A stretch of DNA of 64,000 nucleotides, taken from Dipteris shenzhenensis (taxonomy: Eukaryota; Polypodiophyta; Polypodiopsida; Gleicheniales). The stretch lies in assembly GCA_047967505.1 (NCBI GenBank), contig CM106540.1, one strand, 5' to 3'. The notes below the pieces were generated by a model. That model had not been told where the DNA came from. It did not search any database and worked only from the letters and a program-made list of their open reading frames with translations. Positions 36,666 through 45,915 of this stretch are shown here, in pieces. The position numbers were made by a program, and so were the translations under genes. Position 1 is the stretch's first letter, and the number at the start of each line of letters is the position of its first letter.

Positions 36666-37295
36666 AGCATTACAAGTCCAGTAAATGAAATCAATCAGAT
36701 TAGGAATTGGCAAATTCAATTTGGGAATGGTCAGAAATACTTTGTCTTTGAATAATGCCTTGGATCATGGGATGGGGTCCCATGAACCTGCTGCCTATGA
36801 TGACGAATGGTTCTACCCTCGACTAAAGGTGACGTGTGTAGTAGTAAAAGGATAGCCCTCATGGAATCTCTAAGAGGTCTTGATTTTGGCCACGATTTGC
36901 ACATTCTAGCACTTGAGCCATATATCAATTTCCAACACTTGAGGCATATAGTGGCTTTGCCCACGCAATGTTTCCAGCTGCAATCCAAGCATCAAGCAAT
37001 CTCATCTTCTATATCCAGAGACATCATGAGGGGTAGAGCCTCTTTTTGGTAGTCTCACTAGCAATATGTATTGAAAAAAAAATGTATTCAATTATTATAT
37101 TCTTCCTTGCTATATGAATGCTCTTAATGCATCCAAATTGTAGAACTACTTCAATACTACTTCTTAGTTATATTGTATAATAACCTCCATATGTATGCTC
37201 GTGAGACAACAAAAAAGAGACCTGGCAACCCACAAATGATAGTGCATTGATGCGCTGCCATTTTTGGGCTACTAGGCCTCTTTTTTAATGTTTCC
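36666..37295. other. No recognisable gene
   Basis: A flank between the hairpin and satellite cluster 2. A diverged palindrome-core relative ('gcattgatgcgctgccattt') lies at about 37244. Confidence 0.35.
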
Positions 37296-37922
37296 TGAAC
37301 ATAAGAACAAGCACTTGTGTTCCTTACCTTTCTTTCCAATGGGGGTTTTGATTTTGGGGGTGTATGCCAAAAATTGATAAACAACATTATTTGATGCATA
37401 TAGTTTTATTAAATCGATAAAATGGGCATGAAAACATCTAAATTGGCTCTTGCCATTTGATTTGATGTATGACATGACCCCATTTGGATTTGTAATTCCA
37501 AAGATATGGGGTCTTACTTTTAGGGCTTGAATGCCTAAAATAGGCAGCACGCCAATGCACTACCTATTTCATACATTTAGGCCTCAAAAGTAGGACCCCA
37601 TGTAGGACCAAATGAGGTCCTACGTTTGAGGCCTAAATGCATGAAATAGGCAGCACATTGACAAGCTACCTATTTCAGGAATTTAGGTCCTAAAAGTAGG
37701 ACCCCGTATCTTTGGACTTACAAATCCCAATGGGATCATGTCCTATATCAAATCGAACGGCAAGAGCCAATTTAGATGGTTTTCATGCCTGATTTCTCCA
37801 TCAATCAACACTGTATGCATAAATATATACATCAAGATATGCATCAATATATACATATGTATGTATGTATATATATATATATATATATATATACATACAT
37901 ACATACATACATACATGTGTGT

Positions 37923-37967
<45 letters not shown>

Positions 37968-38608
37968 TATAGATATATATGTATGTATATACATACATAT
38001 ATACATACTTACATACATACAGCAAAATGGGGGTCTTGATTTTGGGGGGGGTATGCCAAAAATTGATAAACAACATTATTTGATGAATATAGTTTTAGTT
38101 GATGGAGAAAATGGACATGAAAACTATCTAAATTGGATCTTGCCATTCAATTTGATATATAACATGACCCCATTCGGATATGCAAGTCCAAAGATACGGG
38201 GTGCTACTTTTAGGGTCTGAATGCCTAAAATAGGCAACGCGTTAACGCGCTGCCTATTTCATGCATTTAGGCCTCAAAAGTAGGACCCCATTGGCAACAC
38301 AATGGGGTCCTACTTTTGAGGCCTAAATGCATGAAATAGGCAGCACGTTTGTTGCCAATGGGGTCCTACTTTTGAGGCCTAAATGCATGAAATAGGCAGC
38401 GCGTTAACGCGCTGCCTATTACAGGCATTCAGGCCTTAAAAGTAGGACCCCGTATCTTTGGACTTACAAATCCAAATGGGGTCATGTCATATATCAAATC
38501 AAACGGCAAGAGCCAATTTAGATGATTTTCATGTCCATTTTCTCCATATATCAAAATTGTATGCATCAATATATACATCAATATATACAAATATGCATCA
38601 ACATATAC

Positions 38609-38667
<59 letters not shown>

Positions 38668-39017
38668 TGTATGTACATGCATATATATACATACATACAT
38701 ACATACAAACATCAAAAGTAACACCCCATTAATTTCCCATGTCATGCATTTTGTTGTCTCTTGAGCATAACAACAAGCACTTGTGTTCTTTACCTTTCTT
38801 CACAATGGGGGTCTTGATTTTGGGGGGGTATGCCAAAAATTGATCAACAACATTATTTGATGAATATAGTTTTAGTTGATGGAGAAAATGGACATGAAAA
38901 CCATCTAAATTGGATTTTGCCGTTTGATTTGATATATGACATGACCCCATTTGGATATGCAAGTCCAAAGATACGGGGTCCTACTTTTAGGGCCTGGATG
39001 CCTAAAATAGGCAGCGC
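37296..39017 (-). repeat. 0.7-kb tandem unit cluster 2 (inverted relative to cluster 1)
   Basis: The reverse-complement anchor occurs at 37369, 38058 and 38835 (spacings 689 and 777 bp). It has the same microsatellite and palindromic cores as cluster 1. Its right edge (39017) ends in the half-core '..taaaataggcagcgc', the same plus-strand sequence and break point as the right edge of cluster 1. Confidence 0.85.
38391..38420. repeat. Perfect 30-bp palindrome at the core centre
   Basis: The arm aataggcagcgcgtt is directly followed by its exact complement with no loop. It is the best-preserved centre of the palindromic family; the HpaI-like gttaac lies at the dyad. Confidence 0.95.
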
Positions 39018-39953
39018 CCCAATCAATTGCACTTTTTTATCATCTTATTACCAAAGATTCATAATCTACACCCTCTAGGCATGAAGGCATCATCACAAGC
39101 TAGTGAGAGTCGAATAGATTAACCATTGCAAAAACCTAGTCCATAGTGCATATGGTCTTTTGTTAGATGATGCACACATGCATCACTTTGCAAGAAAGCC
39201 TATGAGAGTCCATGTTCATATGAACATAATGAGTAATCAAGTAGGCCTACATGTATGTGGAAGACAATTTATGGAATAGATTTAGAGGCAGTTGTTTACT
39301 TGGTGAAGGAGCCATGCCACATAGGAAAAAACTTCTGATTTCTATTGCTTCACAATGGTAAGCGAAGTAATGTTTAATGGCTGAATCACCTCTCTAGTTG
39401 ACCATAGGTGAAGCTCCAAAATATGCAAGAGATGAACCAATGAATGGCTACCTTATGATGAACATGCCTTGGCATTGGTGTGAAGATATTGTCCATTCCT
39501 TTAGTGAAGGGTGTCCTACATATGAATTATGTAAGGCAAAAGTAGAGGGACTTACTAAAAATTCTAGTTGATACCAAAGTAGTTGGATTCTTGTATGTAC
39601 GAGGGAAACATGATGACTTTCATAGATGTGTTTAGGAAGATGCATTCCAATTACTACTAGTTCAACATCATGGACCTGCAAGTCAATTGTTAAGTGACAC
39701 CACAACACTATAAGCAGGATTACGATGGGCAAAGTTGTTCAAGAACCTAGCTGAATTTGCTAAGGGACGTTTTTTGTTTGCAATTTGTAATGGGAATCGA
39801 ATATATACATGAATAAGTTGCTGGGCCGCAAAAGAGTTTTGAGTAGTTAATCTTTGAGAAATCAGTCACGAAAATATGAAGTTAACATGGCCCAAGAAGA
39901 ATTATTGAGTAGTTGCTTTTCATTACTTTGAAATATGGTACGTGCTTAACATA
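39018..39953. other. No recognisable gene; possible LTR upstream of a primer site
   Basis: Scattered short frames only. The last part (about 39790-39950), with 'atatatacatgaataag' and 'cgtgcttaaca', could be the U3-R-U5 of a copia LTR because it abuts a primer-binding-site match. Confidence 0.3.
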
Positions 39954-39966
39954 TGGTATCAGAGCC
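39954..39966 (+). other. Copia primer-binding site (initiator tRNA-Met type)
   Basis: 'tggtatcagagcc' is the standard plant Ty1-copia PBS, complementary to the 3' part of initiator tRNA-Met. The preceding 'cttaaca' would be the LTR end. No gag follows in frame; instead a dispersed repeat starts at 39971. Confidence 0.5.
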
Positions 39967-39970
39967 ATCT

Positions 39971-40250
39971 GAACTGTTGGTGAAGATAGGACTGCAATAT
40001 ATAATCCAATCTGTTACAAAGCTTATGGCAAATGATGCCGAGAATAGCCAAGAGGCTTTACAAGGTTCAAATGATGTGTACAATGCCGAAAAATAGCCAA
40101 ATAGACTTTACAATGATGGCATGTGTGTGTAAAATCAAATCATGTGTAATCTGCCCTCCAATGAATCGATCAATGCCTATGAACACTCTGACGTCAGGGC
40201 AGAGTCCAAAGAACAAACAAGCTGTGAACCCGATAAAGGAACATCTGTGA
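39971..40250. repeat. Dispersed LTR/leader-like repeat, copy 1
   Basis: From 'ggtgaagataggactgcaat' through 'aatagccaagaggctttaca' and 'ggcatgtgtgtgtaaaatca', this matches 60436-60670 in the same orientation. It is probably LTR or leader sequence of a copia-like family; at 60 kb it lies next to a minus-strand gag. Confidence 0.7.
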
Positions 40251-40372
40251 CAAAAGCGAAACACATCTGGCGAAGTTGCCCACTATTCCTAGAAATGTTG
40301 AAGACACTTCTTCCACTATGGCTACGAGTCATGCATCCCCTGAACCTACCAATGCACAAAAGCCCATAGAAG

Positions 40373-40495
40373 GGCCTATCAAATCACGGCTGCTGGAGAG
40401 ATAATAGAAGATAAAAAGGGCAAAGCAGTGATGGCCACCATGAGACGGTTGATGAGCCACCACTTCAAGAGTGGAATTGCTACTAATTCGCAAAG
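40373..40495 (+). pseudogene. TNPA-like fragment, copy 3
   Basis: The plus strand reads GEIIEDKKGKAVMATMRRLM and SHHFKSGIAT, which is nearly identical to residues encoded at about 17890-18000 on the minus strand. Homology starts near 40373 and stops near 40495. Upstream, a differently framed Ser/Thr/Pro-rich stretch (EDTSSTMATSHASPEP) could be further decayed N-terminus. It is only about 40 codons, wedged between an LTR-like repeat and the 3' side of the Helentron-like element. It may have been carried there by that element or be a nested CACTA remnant. Confidence 0.65.
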
Positions 40496-40950
40496 AGAAG
40501 ACATTTTTTGAAATATTAAACATAGGAATCTGCTGAAAGACTTCACAATACCCAATTGCAGGAAAACACATGGGTCTACGTAGTCATTTGTATACAGATT
40601 ATAGAATGGTTGATTCAACATTTCTTCAAATGAAATATTGATGAAGTACCCATGGCCGATGAGCATGTAAGCAATTCTATGCATTTGTCAAATTCAATAA
40701 AGTATTAGCAAGAAGTTTGGTTTGTATCTTCAGAATGTGTGGATCTTGCGTTTGTAAAGATGAAGTCTTCTCTGAAGAAGAGTATGGTTTTATGTGTAGG
40801 TGAATGAGTTGTATTCTTAAGTAGTGAAGAATGCTTGGTGGAGCAAGGATTTCTGATATGCACGCATGTATGTTATAGAATGATCTATCCAATATGCATA
40901 TGCAGATCCGCAATTGTTATTTATGGAAGGTATGTTACTCCAAATATGAT

Positions 40951-41515
40951 CTAGTTGTGTTCTGTATATAATTGTGATGTGATGACATTGTAGTGTGTAG
41001 CCGGAACTGTTCGTAATTTTTTGTAATGTTTGTGAGATTTTTCTTTTTGAAGCATCTCAATATTGAAGTCTCCTATGAGAATGACATTATTTGTGGCAGT
41101 AGTTTTTGAAATTGTTTTGTGTAGTAAGTGATATAATTTTTTTGTCTGACTGGACGGTGGTTTGTATATGTTGAAAATTTCAAAAGTTCTCTGCTTTGTG
41201 TTGACACGAGTTGTCGTGATCTCGATTCCATGTAGTGAAATTTGCTTTGCTTTTTCAATGAGAATATTTTTTTGTATAAGGGTGCAACTGGAGCGATTGT
41301 TTATATATTGGAAGGTATGGCTCACAGTCTTTGGTTTTGGTCTCTTGCAAATAAATAATATTGGAGTTCATTAGTGACTCTGTGGCTTGTATGATGTCTT
41401 TGTTTTTTTGTACTGACCTAGTGTTTACATATTGAATTAGTATAGTTGTGTTAGTGTTTTGGTGGATTTTAATATTCAAGGTTTCCCATTTTGAGTGAGT
41501 TGTCAACCTTTCCAT
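40951..41515 (-). pseudogene. AP-type endonuclease domain of Helentron-like element
   Basis: The frame 41515-41255 reads TILIQYVNTRSVQKNKDI, NIIYLQETKTKD and YKQSLQ. A shifted frame, 41325-40951, reads GIEITTTRVN, FEIFNIYKPPSS and NNVILIGDFNIEM. These match, in order, the N(V)RS, ET, (N)xYxPP and GDFN motifs of the exonuclease-endonuclease-phosphatase fold. It follows the helicase on the same strand, the domain order of Helentron RepHel proteins, in which the endonuclease sits at the C-terminus. LINEs also carry this fold, but at the N-terminus next to an RT, and no RT is present here. The frameshift makes it a pseudogene. Confidence 0.7.
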
Positions 41516-41654
41516 CTCGTTATGGACTTCTCTAAATATTAAATTAGTATAAATGTGTTAGTGTTTTGGTGGATTTTAATATTCAAGGTTTCCCATTTTG
41601 AGTGAGTTGTCAATCTTTCCATCTCGTTATGAACATCTCTATCTACAAGGAAGT
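41441..41654. repeat. 107-bp tandem duplication between helicase and endonuclease
   Basis: 'ttagtgttttggtggatttt' recurs at 41451 and 41558; both units end 'tttccatctcgttatg'. It overlaps the start of the endonuclease frame, so the linker is duplicated. Confidence 0.9.
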
Positions 41655-41949
41655 GTTGTTCTTGAAGTGGTTGAAGTAAGTAAAGGTTTTCTATGTTTTT
41701 TACGTGTGAAAGTGTTGTGTATGCAAGACTCTGTGTTTGAGTTCCTGCTACTTGTCCATTGTTAGACCTTGTGCTCTATGTATTGTTTCTAGCAGCAGCA
41801 GCTGTTTGAATCAAGAATAGTTGTTGAGTGAGGATGTTTGCTTTAGAAGGGGCCAATTTGTATTTCTTTTGTAACTTGGAATATCCGTATCCACTTCCGA
41901 TTGGTGGATGTTGTGTATGCATGGAAGTTGTTTTACTAGGTTTCATTCC

Positions 41950-43215
41950 CTATTCATAAGTGCTAAAATTGAAGCCATACAATGTCATTATTTTGGTATG
42001 TGGACATGCCCATGAAAACACCATTTGCACCGTTTACTAATCCATCTTGTTGACTAATATTTCCTGTACACAATTCAACTAACACACCTTCCTTAATTTG
42101 TATTATTGTTTCTAGTCCGTCTGTTGCTTTAGGATTTTGTAGTATTTTTGACAAAATATGATTGTTGTTTGTGACAAGTTGATTGCTTTGAAACTGTATT
42201 CTTTATCTAATACTACATGGAAAACTTTGTCATTATGTTTGTTGGTTTCAAGGTTAGTATAGTAAAGATGAGGAAAAGTATGGTCTTGTAGTGGGTCGTC
42301 ACGAAGGCAATGCTGGTTGATGTATTGTATTTATTCAGTGGTATGTGTACATGTCCTAAAAGAGTTTAGTGCTTTTATAAATTGGTTATTGTTTTGTCGC
42401 ATTGTTTTTTGGAGTTCATAGCATCATGGTTTTGTGAGTCAATATGTGTTTGCAAATGCTTGTAATGAGTCATTATCTGGTTTGAATACCTAGCTATGTT
42501 TCATTGGTTTGGCCTAGTATAAATCTTTGCAATAGATGATGTTGACATTTCCAAAGTATTCCGTGTGATTTCTTTTGAAGGTTCTCATATGGAGGTCCGC
42601 AAAATCCAAAGTTCGTCTTTCCACCAATGAGATCTCGTCAAACACGATTAGTTGTACTGTATGAATGAGTGTGTCAAGCTTTTCCTTCGAGAGGGATGTT
42701 AAGTTTTTTGTTTGTAATGGAAAATGTATGCAGAGTGTATTGTTAGGCCGTTTATGTTGTAAGGTACTTTCCTTGTGTAAGCTAACATTAATACATGTAG
42801 TAGTTCATAATCTGTACGTGCAAGAGTTTGATTGTAGAATCGCAATAAGCCTTGGACTATAAGCAGGAAAAGGTATGTTGTGCCTGTGCCAGCTCCACCA
42901 GTGAGAAATAAGTGAATTTTTTCTGTCGGGTGAATCCTTTTTCGTATCATGAGATCATCAAAAAATTGCCTTAGATCGATGTTCAAAGATTGAATCATCT
43001 TAAAGTATTTGTCGTTATGCATGAGGATTTGTTTTTTAATAGGAATAATGAATTTATCTTTGATTGTGCTTTTATTTATGCTTCTTATGTCGAACACAAT
43101 GTCGTATGTGGGGAAGCTATCTTGTTCGAAGTCATTGTTTTCAGCAGTGGTGCTAGTTTGATTGTTTTTTTTGTGTTGGGTATCATGGTCTTCTCGTATT
43201 TGCTCGTTGTCTTCA
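41950..43215 (-). pseudogene. PIF1-type helicase of Helentron-like element
   Basis: The frame 43097-42699 carries the P-loop region FLTGGAGTGTTYLF, where the invariant GKT/GKS lysine is replaced by Thr, then YNINGLTIHSAY. Beyond it come Walker B, LIVFDEISLV, then RRTLDFADLHMRTFKRN, then motif III reading YCKDLY-stop-AKP. The stop is a TAG (42514-42516) exactly where PIF1 helicases have the conserved Gln. A second TAG lies at 42490-42492. Further on, CYELQKTMRQNNNQFI and LNSFRTC match the region before motif IV, with two TGA and one TAA. PIF1-family helicases unwind DNA during rolling-circle transposition of Helitrons. The Lys loss and stops show the copy is dead. Confidence 0.8.
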
Positions 43216-43229
43216 TCACGAGTATATAA

Positions 43230-43999
43230 AGCTTTATTTCGTAGTATAACATCGCACCAAGAATTGTAGGCTTCTTGTCAAGATCCATGTACTAGCAGTT
43301 AATGATTTTTGTCATCTTTGAAAGGATACTATAATAGTACATGTTCACGATAGTAATTGTCTAGGTCTTTTACCATGTTAAATTTCACAAATCTTATAAT
43401 TCTTGGCCTCCATTTTTTCTTGATGATGTCATTATCGTACTTATATTCTGCTGCAAATGTTGCGAGGCAGATGTTGTTGTTGTTTTCGTTTAAGGATGAG
43501 TGCCATGTTTTCTTGTTTCTTTGTATTTATAAAGTAGACGTTTCTTGTTGTTCTATGTAATGGTAAAGACAAAGTAATAAAAGATGCCAATTATGCACTC
43601 ATTTGTTGCACATGTAAAAATGTATTTTCCATTTTATGTAGTCGGTCTCCCATGCATCACTGTTATCCTGTATGCAAGATTTATTTATTTTGTTGGAGAT
43701 TGCTTGTTATCGTGTCATCCATTTTTGTGATGTATGAAGTGCAGTATGTTGTTGCTGAGTAGTTGCTGAGTATGGGTTCATAATGTATTGTATGTCCATA
43801 TTTGATTGCCATAAGAGCTCATCTTTGGATTGAAAGCGTTTGTGAAAATATCCTTTGGTTCTCTTTTCAGAAATAGGGTTGGTTTTGCTATTTGTGATCG
43901 TAGTGCTGGTTAGACAATGGTGTTTGCTTAAGCAAGGTAAAGGAAATGGGATGTAAACCTTCTCTTGTGTTATGTAGTGCAAATAGCAATGTGCCACAC
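43230..43999 (-). pseudogene. Rep C-terminal / linker region of Helentron-like element
   Basis: Minus-strand frames give ELLWQSNMDIQYIMNPYSAT, then after a small frameshift TYCTSYITKMDDTITSNL, matching the Helitron block N-D-Q-I..PY..TY...YITK. Near 43370-43330 is PRIIRFVKFNMVKDLDNYY followed by REHVLL-stop-YPF, matching the RIIRF...YYREqLLLyyPwr block that precedes the helicase. An acidic stretch (DEDNEQIREDHD) links to the helicase. The HUH nuclease motifs themselves were not found upstream of 44000, so the N-terminal Rep may be missing or too decayed to see. The order on the minus strand is Rep, helicase, endonuclease. Confidence 0.7.
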
Positions 44000-44188
44000 A
44001 TGATATCGACAGGGGGGAAGTATTTCAATAGTGCTATAGTTTCTATCCAGTAATTATAGATTTAGGTTTCAACTACTTTAATAGTAAATAAAGATACTAA
44101 AAATGTGGCTTTAGGTGTGAGTGTAGGGTGTCAAAGGTTATTTTGTTAGCGTATGTCATCTTCATATTTTAAGTTAAATAGGAAAAAT

Positions 44189-44296
44189 GCAATTATGAGC
44201 GAAGCAGCTTTGGTGGGGTATAACAAGTATTGAGAATCTTACGCAATTATGAGCGAAGCCGCTTTGGTGGGGTACAACAAGTATTAAGAATCTTAC
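44189..44296. repeat. 54-bp tandem duplication upstream of Helentron frame
   Basis: 'gcaattatgagcgaagcagc' through 'aagaatcttac' is present at 44189 and 44243 with a few substitutions. Confidence 0.9.
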
Positions 44297-45459
44297 ACTG
44301 TGCATGCAGTGCTAGTTGCAATGGTGGAAAGGTGTTGGTACTATGTGACAATTGCAATAACAACGAAAAAATAAAGGTTCATTATTTATTTTACAAGTAC
44401 GCGTGCTAGTCTCACTTTGAAGTTTCAAATGAAGAGTCATGTAACTAATACGCTCACAGCAAATATAATAACCGGAGTTCAACATTATTTAGAAGGCGAA
44501 AACAAGTTCTACATTGCAGATGGTCTCTTATAAACAAAGTGAAGCAAAGGTATGTGTTGTGTGGGAGCCATACTTCAACAAAAGAACAAATTTCTATTAG
44601 TATCTTTAAAGTATGAAGCATATACAAAATTCAATCACTATGTCTACCCTACAATTCGATCTACAATATCCAATGTACTAAGATTCTGTTGCTAAGGTCT
44701 CAAATATTCTCATTAGGTATTTGGTAAATGCCGTTTAACACGTAAGAGAAGCGCGGAGGAACTATGTGAATCGACGTGCATGTATGTGGAAGATAGGAAT
44801 CAACCATTTGCAAATCTGAAATTTTTGAATTACATTCTTATCATCAGAAGGACCTAGTAATAAAAGATCTAATGAATTAGGTTTACCATGCCGAGCAACA
44901 GCTGTGGGCGAAAAAAGAGGATACATACATGTGCACCCACAACTACTTGTTGCCAATGCCACAAACAAAAATATTTCATGAACCCTAAACTGTTCTAGAA
45001 AAAACTAGATCATAACCATTGATATGCTATTCACAAAATACATCAATGTTTGGTCCAAATTAAGACTACTAGTCCTTCCCCATACTCCTGCATGACAAGC
45101 TCATGAACAAACTTGTAAATTTGACTTAATACCCCATCTTCTACTCCACAATACATTCTGATTTCTCTATCAAACAATGTACCCAACACCTTTCTACTCT
45201 CAAATCCACAAGTGTGGAACCTCAATCTATGCTAACATGAAATGCTGCCAACCTTTATATGTTATTTGCTGATGTCAACAATGTGCAACAAATCTCATCT
45301 CTCCCTAACAATTTCTCTTAAAACAAAATCCCCATGTTATCATCGATTGCCTCATCCATTACTGTTCAAAATTTTCCCAAGGCTATGGTTACTATACACT
45401 ACAGATTTTGCCATCAAGTGTATGAAACATAAAAACTTATTAAATAAACGTCTACACAA
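44297..45459. other. No recognisable gene
   Basis: Short frames only. The sequence leads into the copia gag fragment, so part of it may be copia leader. Confidence 0.35.
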
Positions 45460-45830
45460 ATGAGGTATCTCCTAATGCATCAAAAGCTTTGGAAGACTAT
45501 AAAAGAAGGCATACCCATTGCACAAAATGATGCTTGGAAGGAAAAAGATGGCACAGCACTATCATTCATTGGTTTGCACTTGGGTTTAAACATAATTCAT
45601 CATATAAACTCCAAGGATCATGCCAAGGATGCATGGGATAAGTTGAACACAGTGTTTGGTGCAAAAGCCAAAAACCAAGAAATTCGTCTTAAGATTGAAT
45701 TCTATGGTTTGCACATGGGCTTCAATGAATCCATGGCACAATTTGTTAACAAAATCAAAAGCATTATGACCCAACTAGAAGGCATAAATGCAAAAGTAGG
45801 GCAAAAAGATGCACTTGCAATGACTTCACT
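45460..45830 (+). pseudogene. Ty1-copia gag fragment (UBN2 type)
   Basis: The frame reads LWKTIKEGIPIAQNDAWKEK, LGLNIIHHINSKDHAKDAWD, KLNTVFGAKAKNQEIRLK, FNESMAQFVNKIKSIMTQLE and GINAKVGQKD. This is the gag-polypeptide pattern of plant copia elements: a W..KD start, a D.A...W..L...F box, then a F....K.I...L...G tail. Gag forms the virus-like particle. The normal protein is longer. Here homology stops near 45830, where the repeat 'ctggtcaacttgaccaa' begins, and no zinc knuckle, protease or integrase follows. It is thus truncated by deletion or insertion. Confidence 0.75.
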
Positions 45831-45915
45831 AACCTGGTCAACTTGACCAATAACAAAGGAAAACAACTTTTCAAAAAATCACCGTTCCGTAAGACCCTTG
45901 CAGGGCCAAAAACAG
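45830..45915. repeat. Direct repeat interrupting gag; other copies at 47.0 and 48.45 kb
   Basis: 'ctggtcaacttgaccaa' ... 'aagacccttgcagggccaaa' at 45830-45915 is matched by 48448-48545 ('gatcaacttgaccaagtaac' ... 'aagacccttgtaggacc') and in shorter form by about 47017-47055. The two outer copies bound about 2.6 kb and could be ends of an inserted unit. Confidence 0.65.

Larger units (their letters stand above)
40951..43999 (-). mobile_element. Helentron-like rolling-circle transposon, decayed
   Basis: The Rep C-terminal region, PIF1 helicase and AP-type endonuclease lie in that order on one strand within about 3.05 kb. Canonical plant Helitrons lack the endonuclease; Helitron-family elements with it are called Helentrons. 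Termini (short inverted repeats, 3' hairpin, insertion between T residues) were not identified. Possible edges are the 54-bp tandem duplication near 44.2 kb upstream and the TNPA fragment at 40.4-40.5 kb downstream. Confidence 0.7.
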
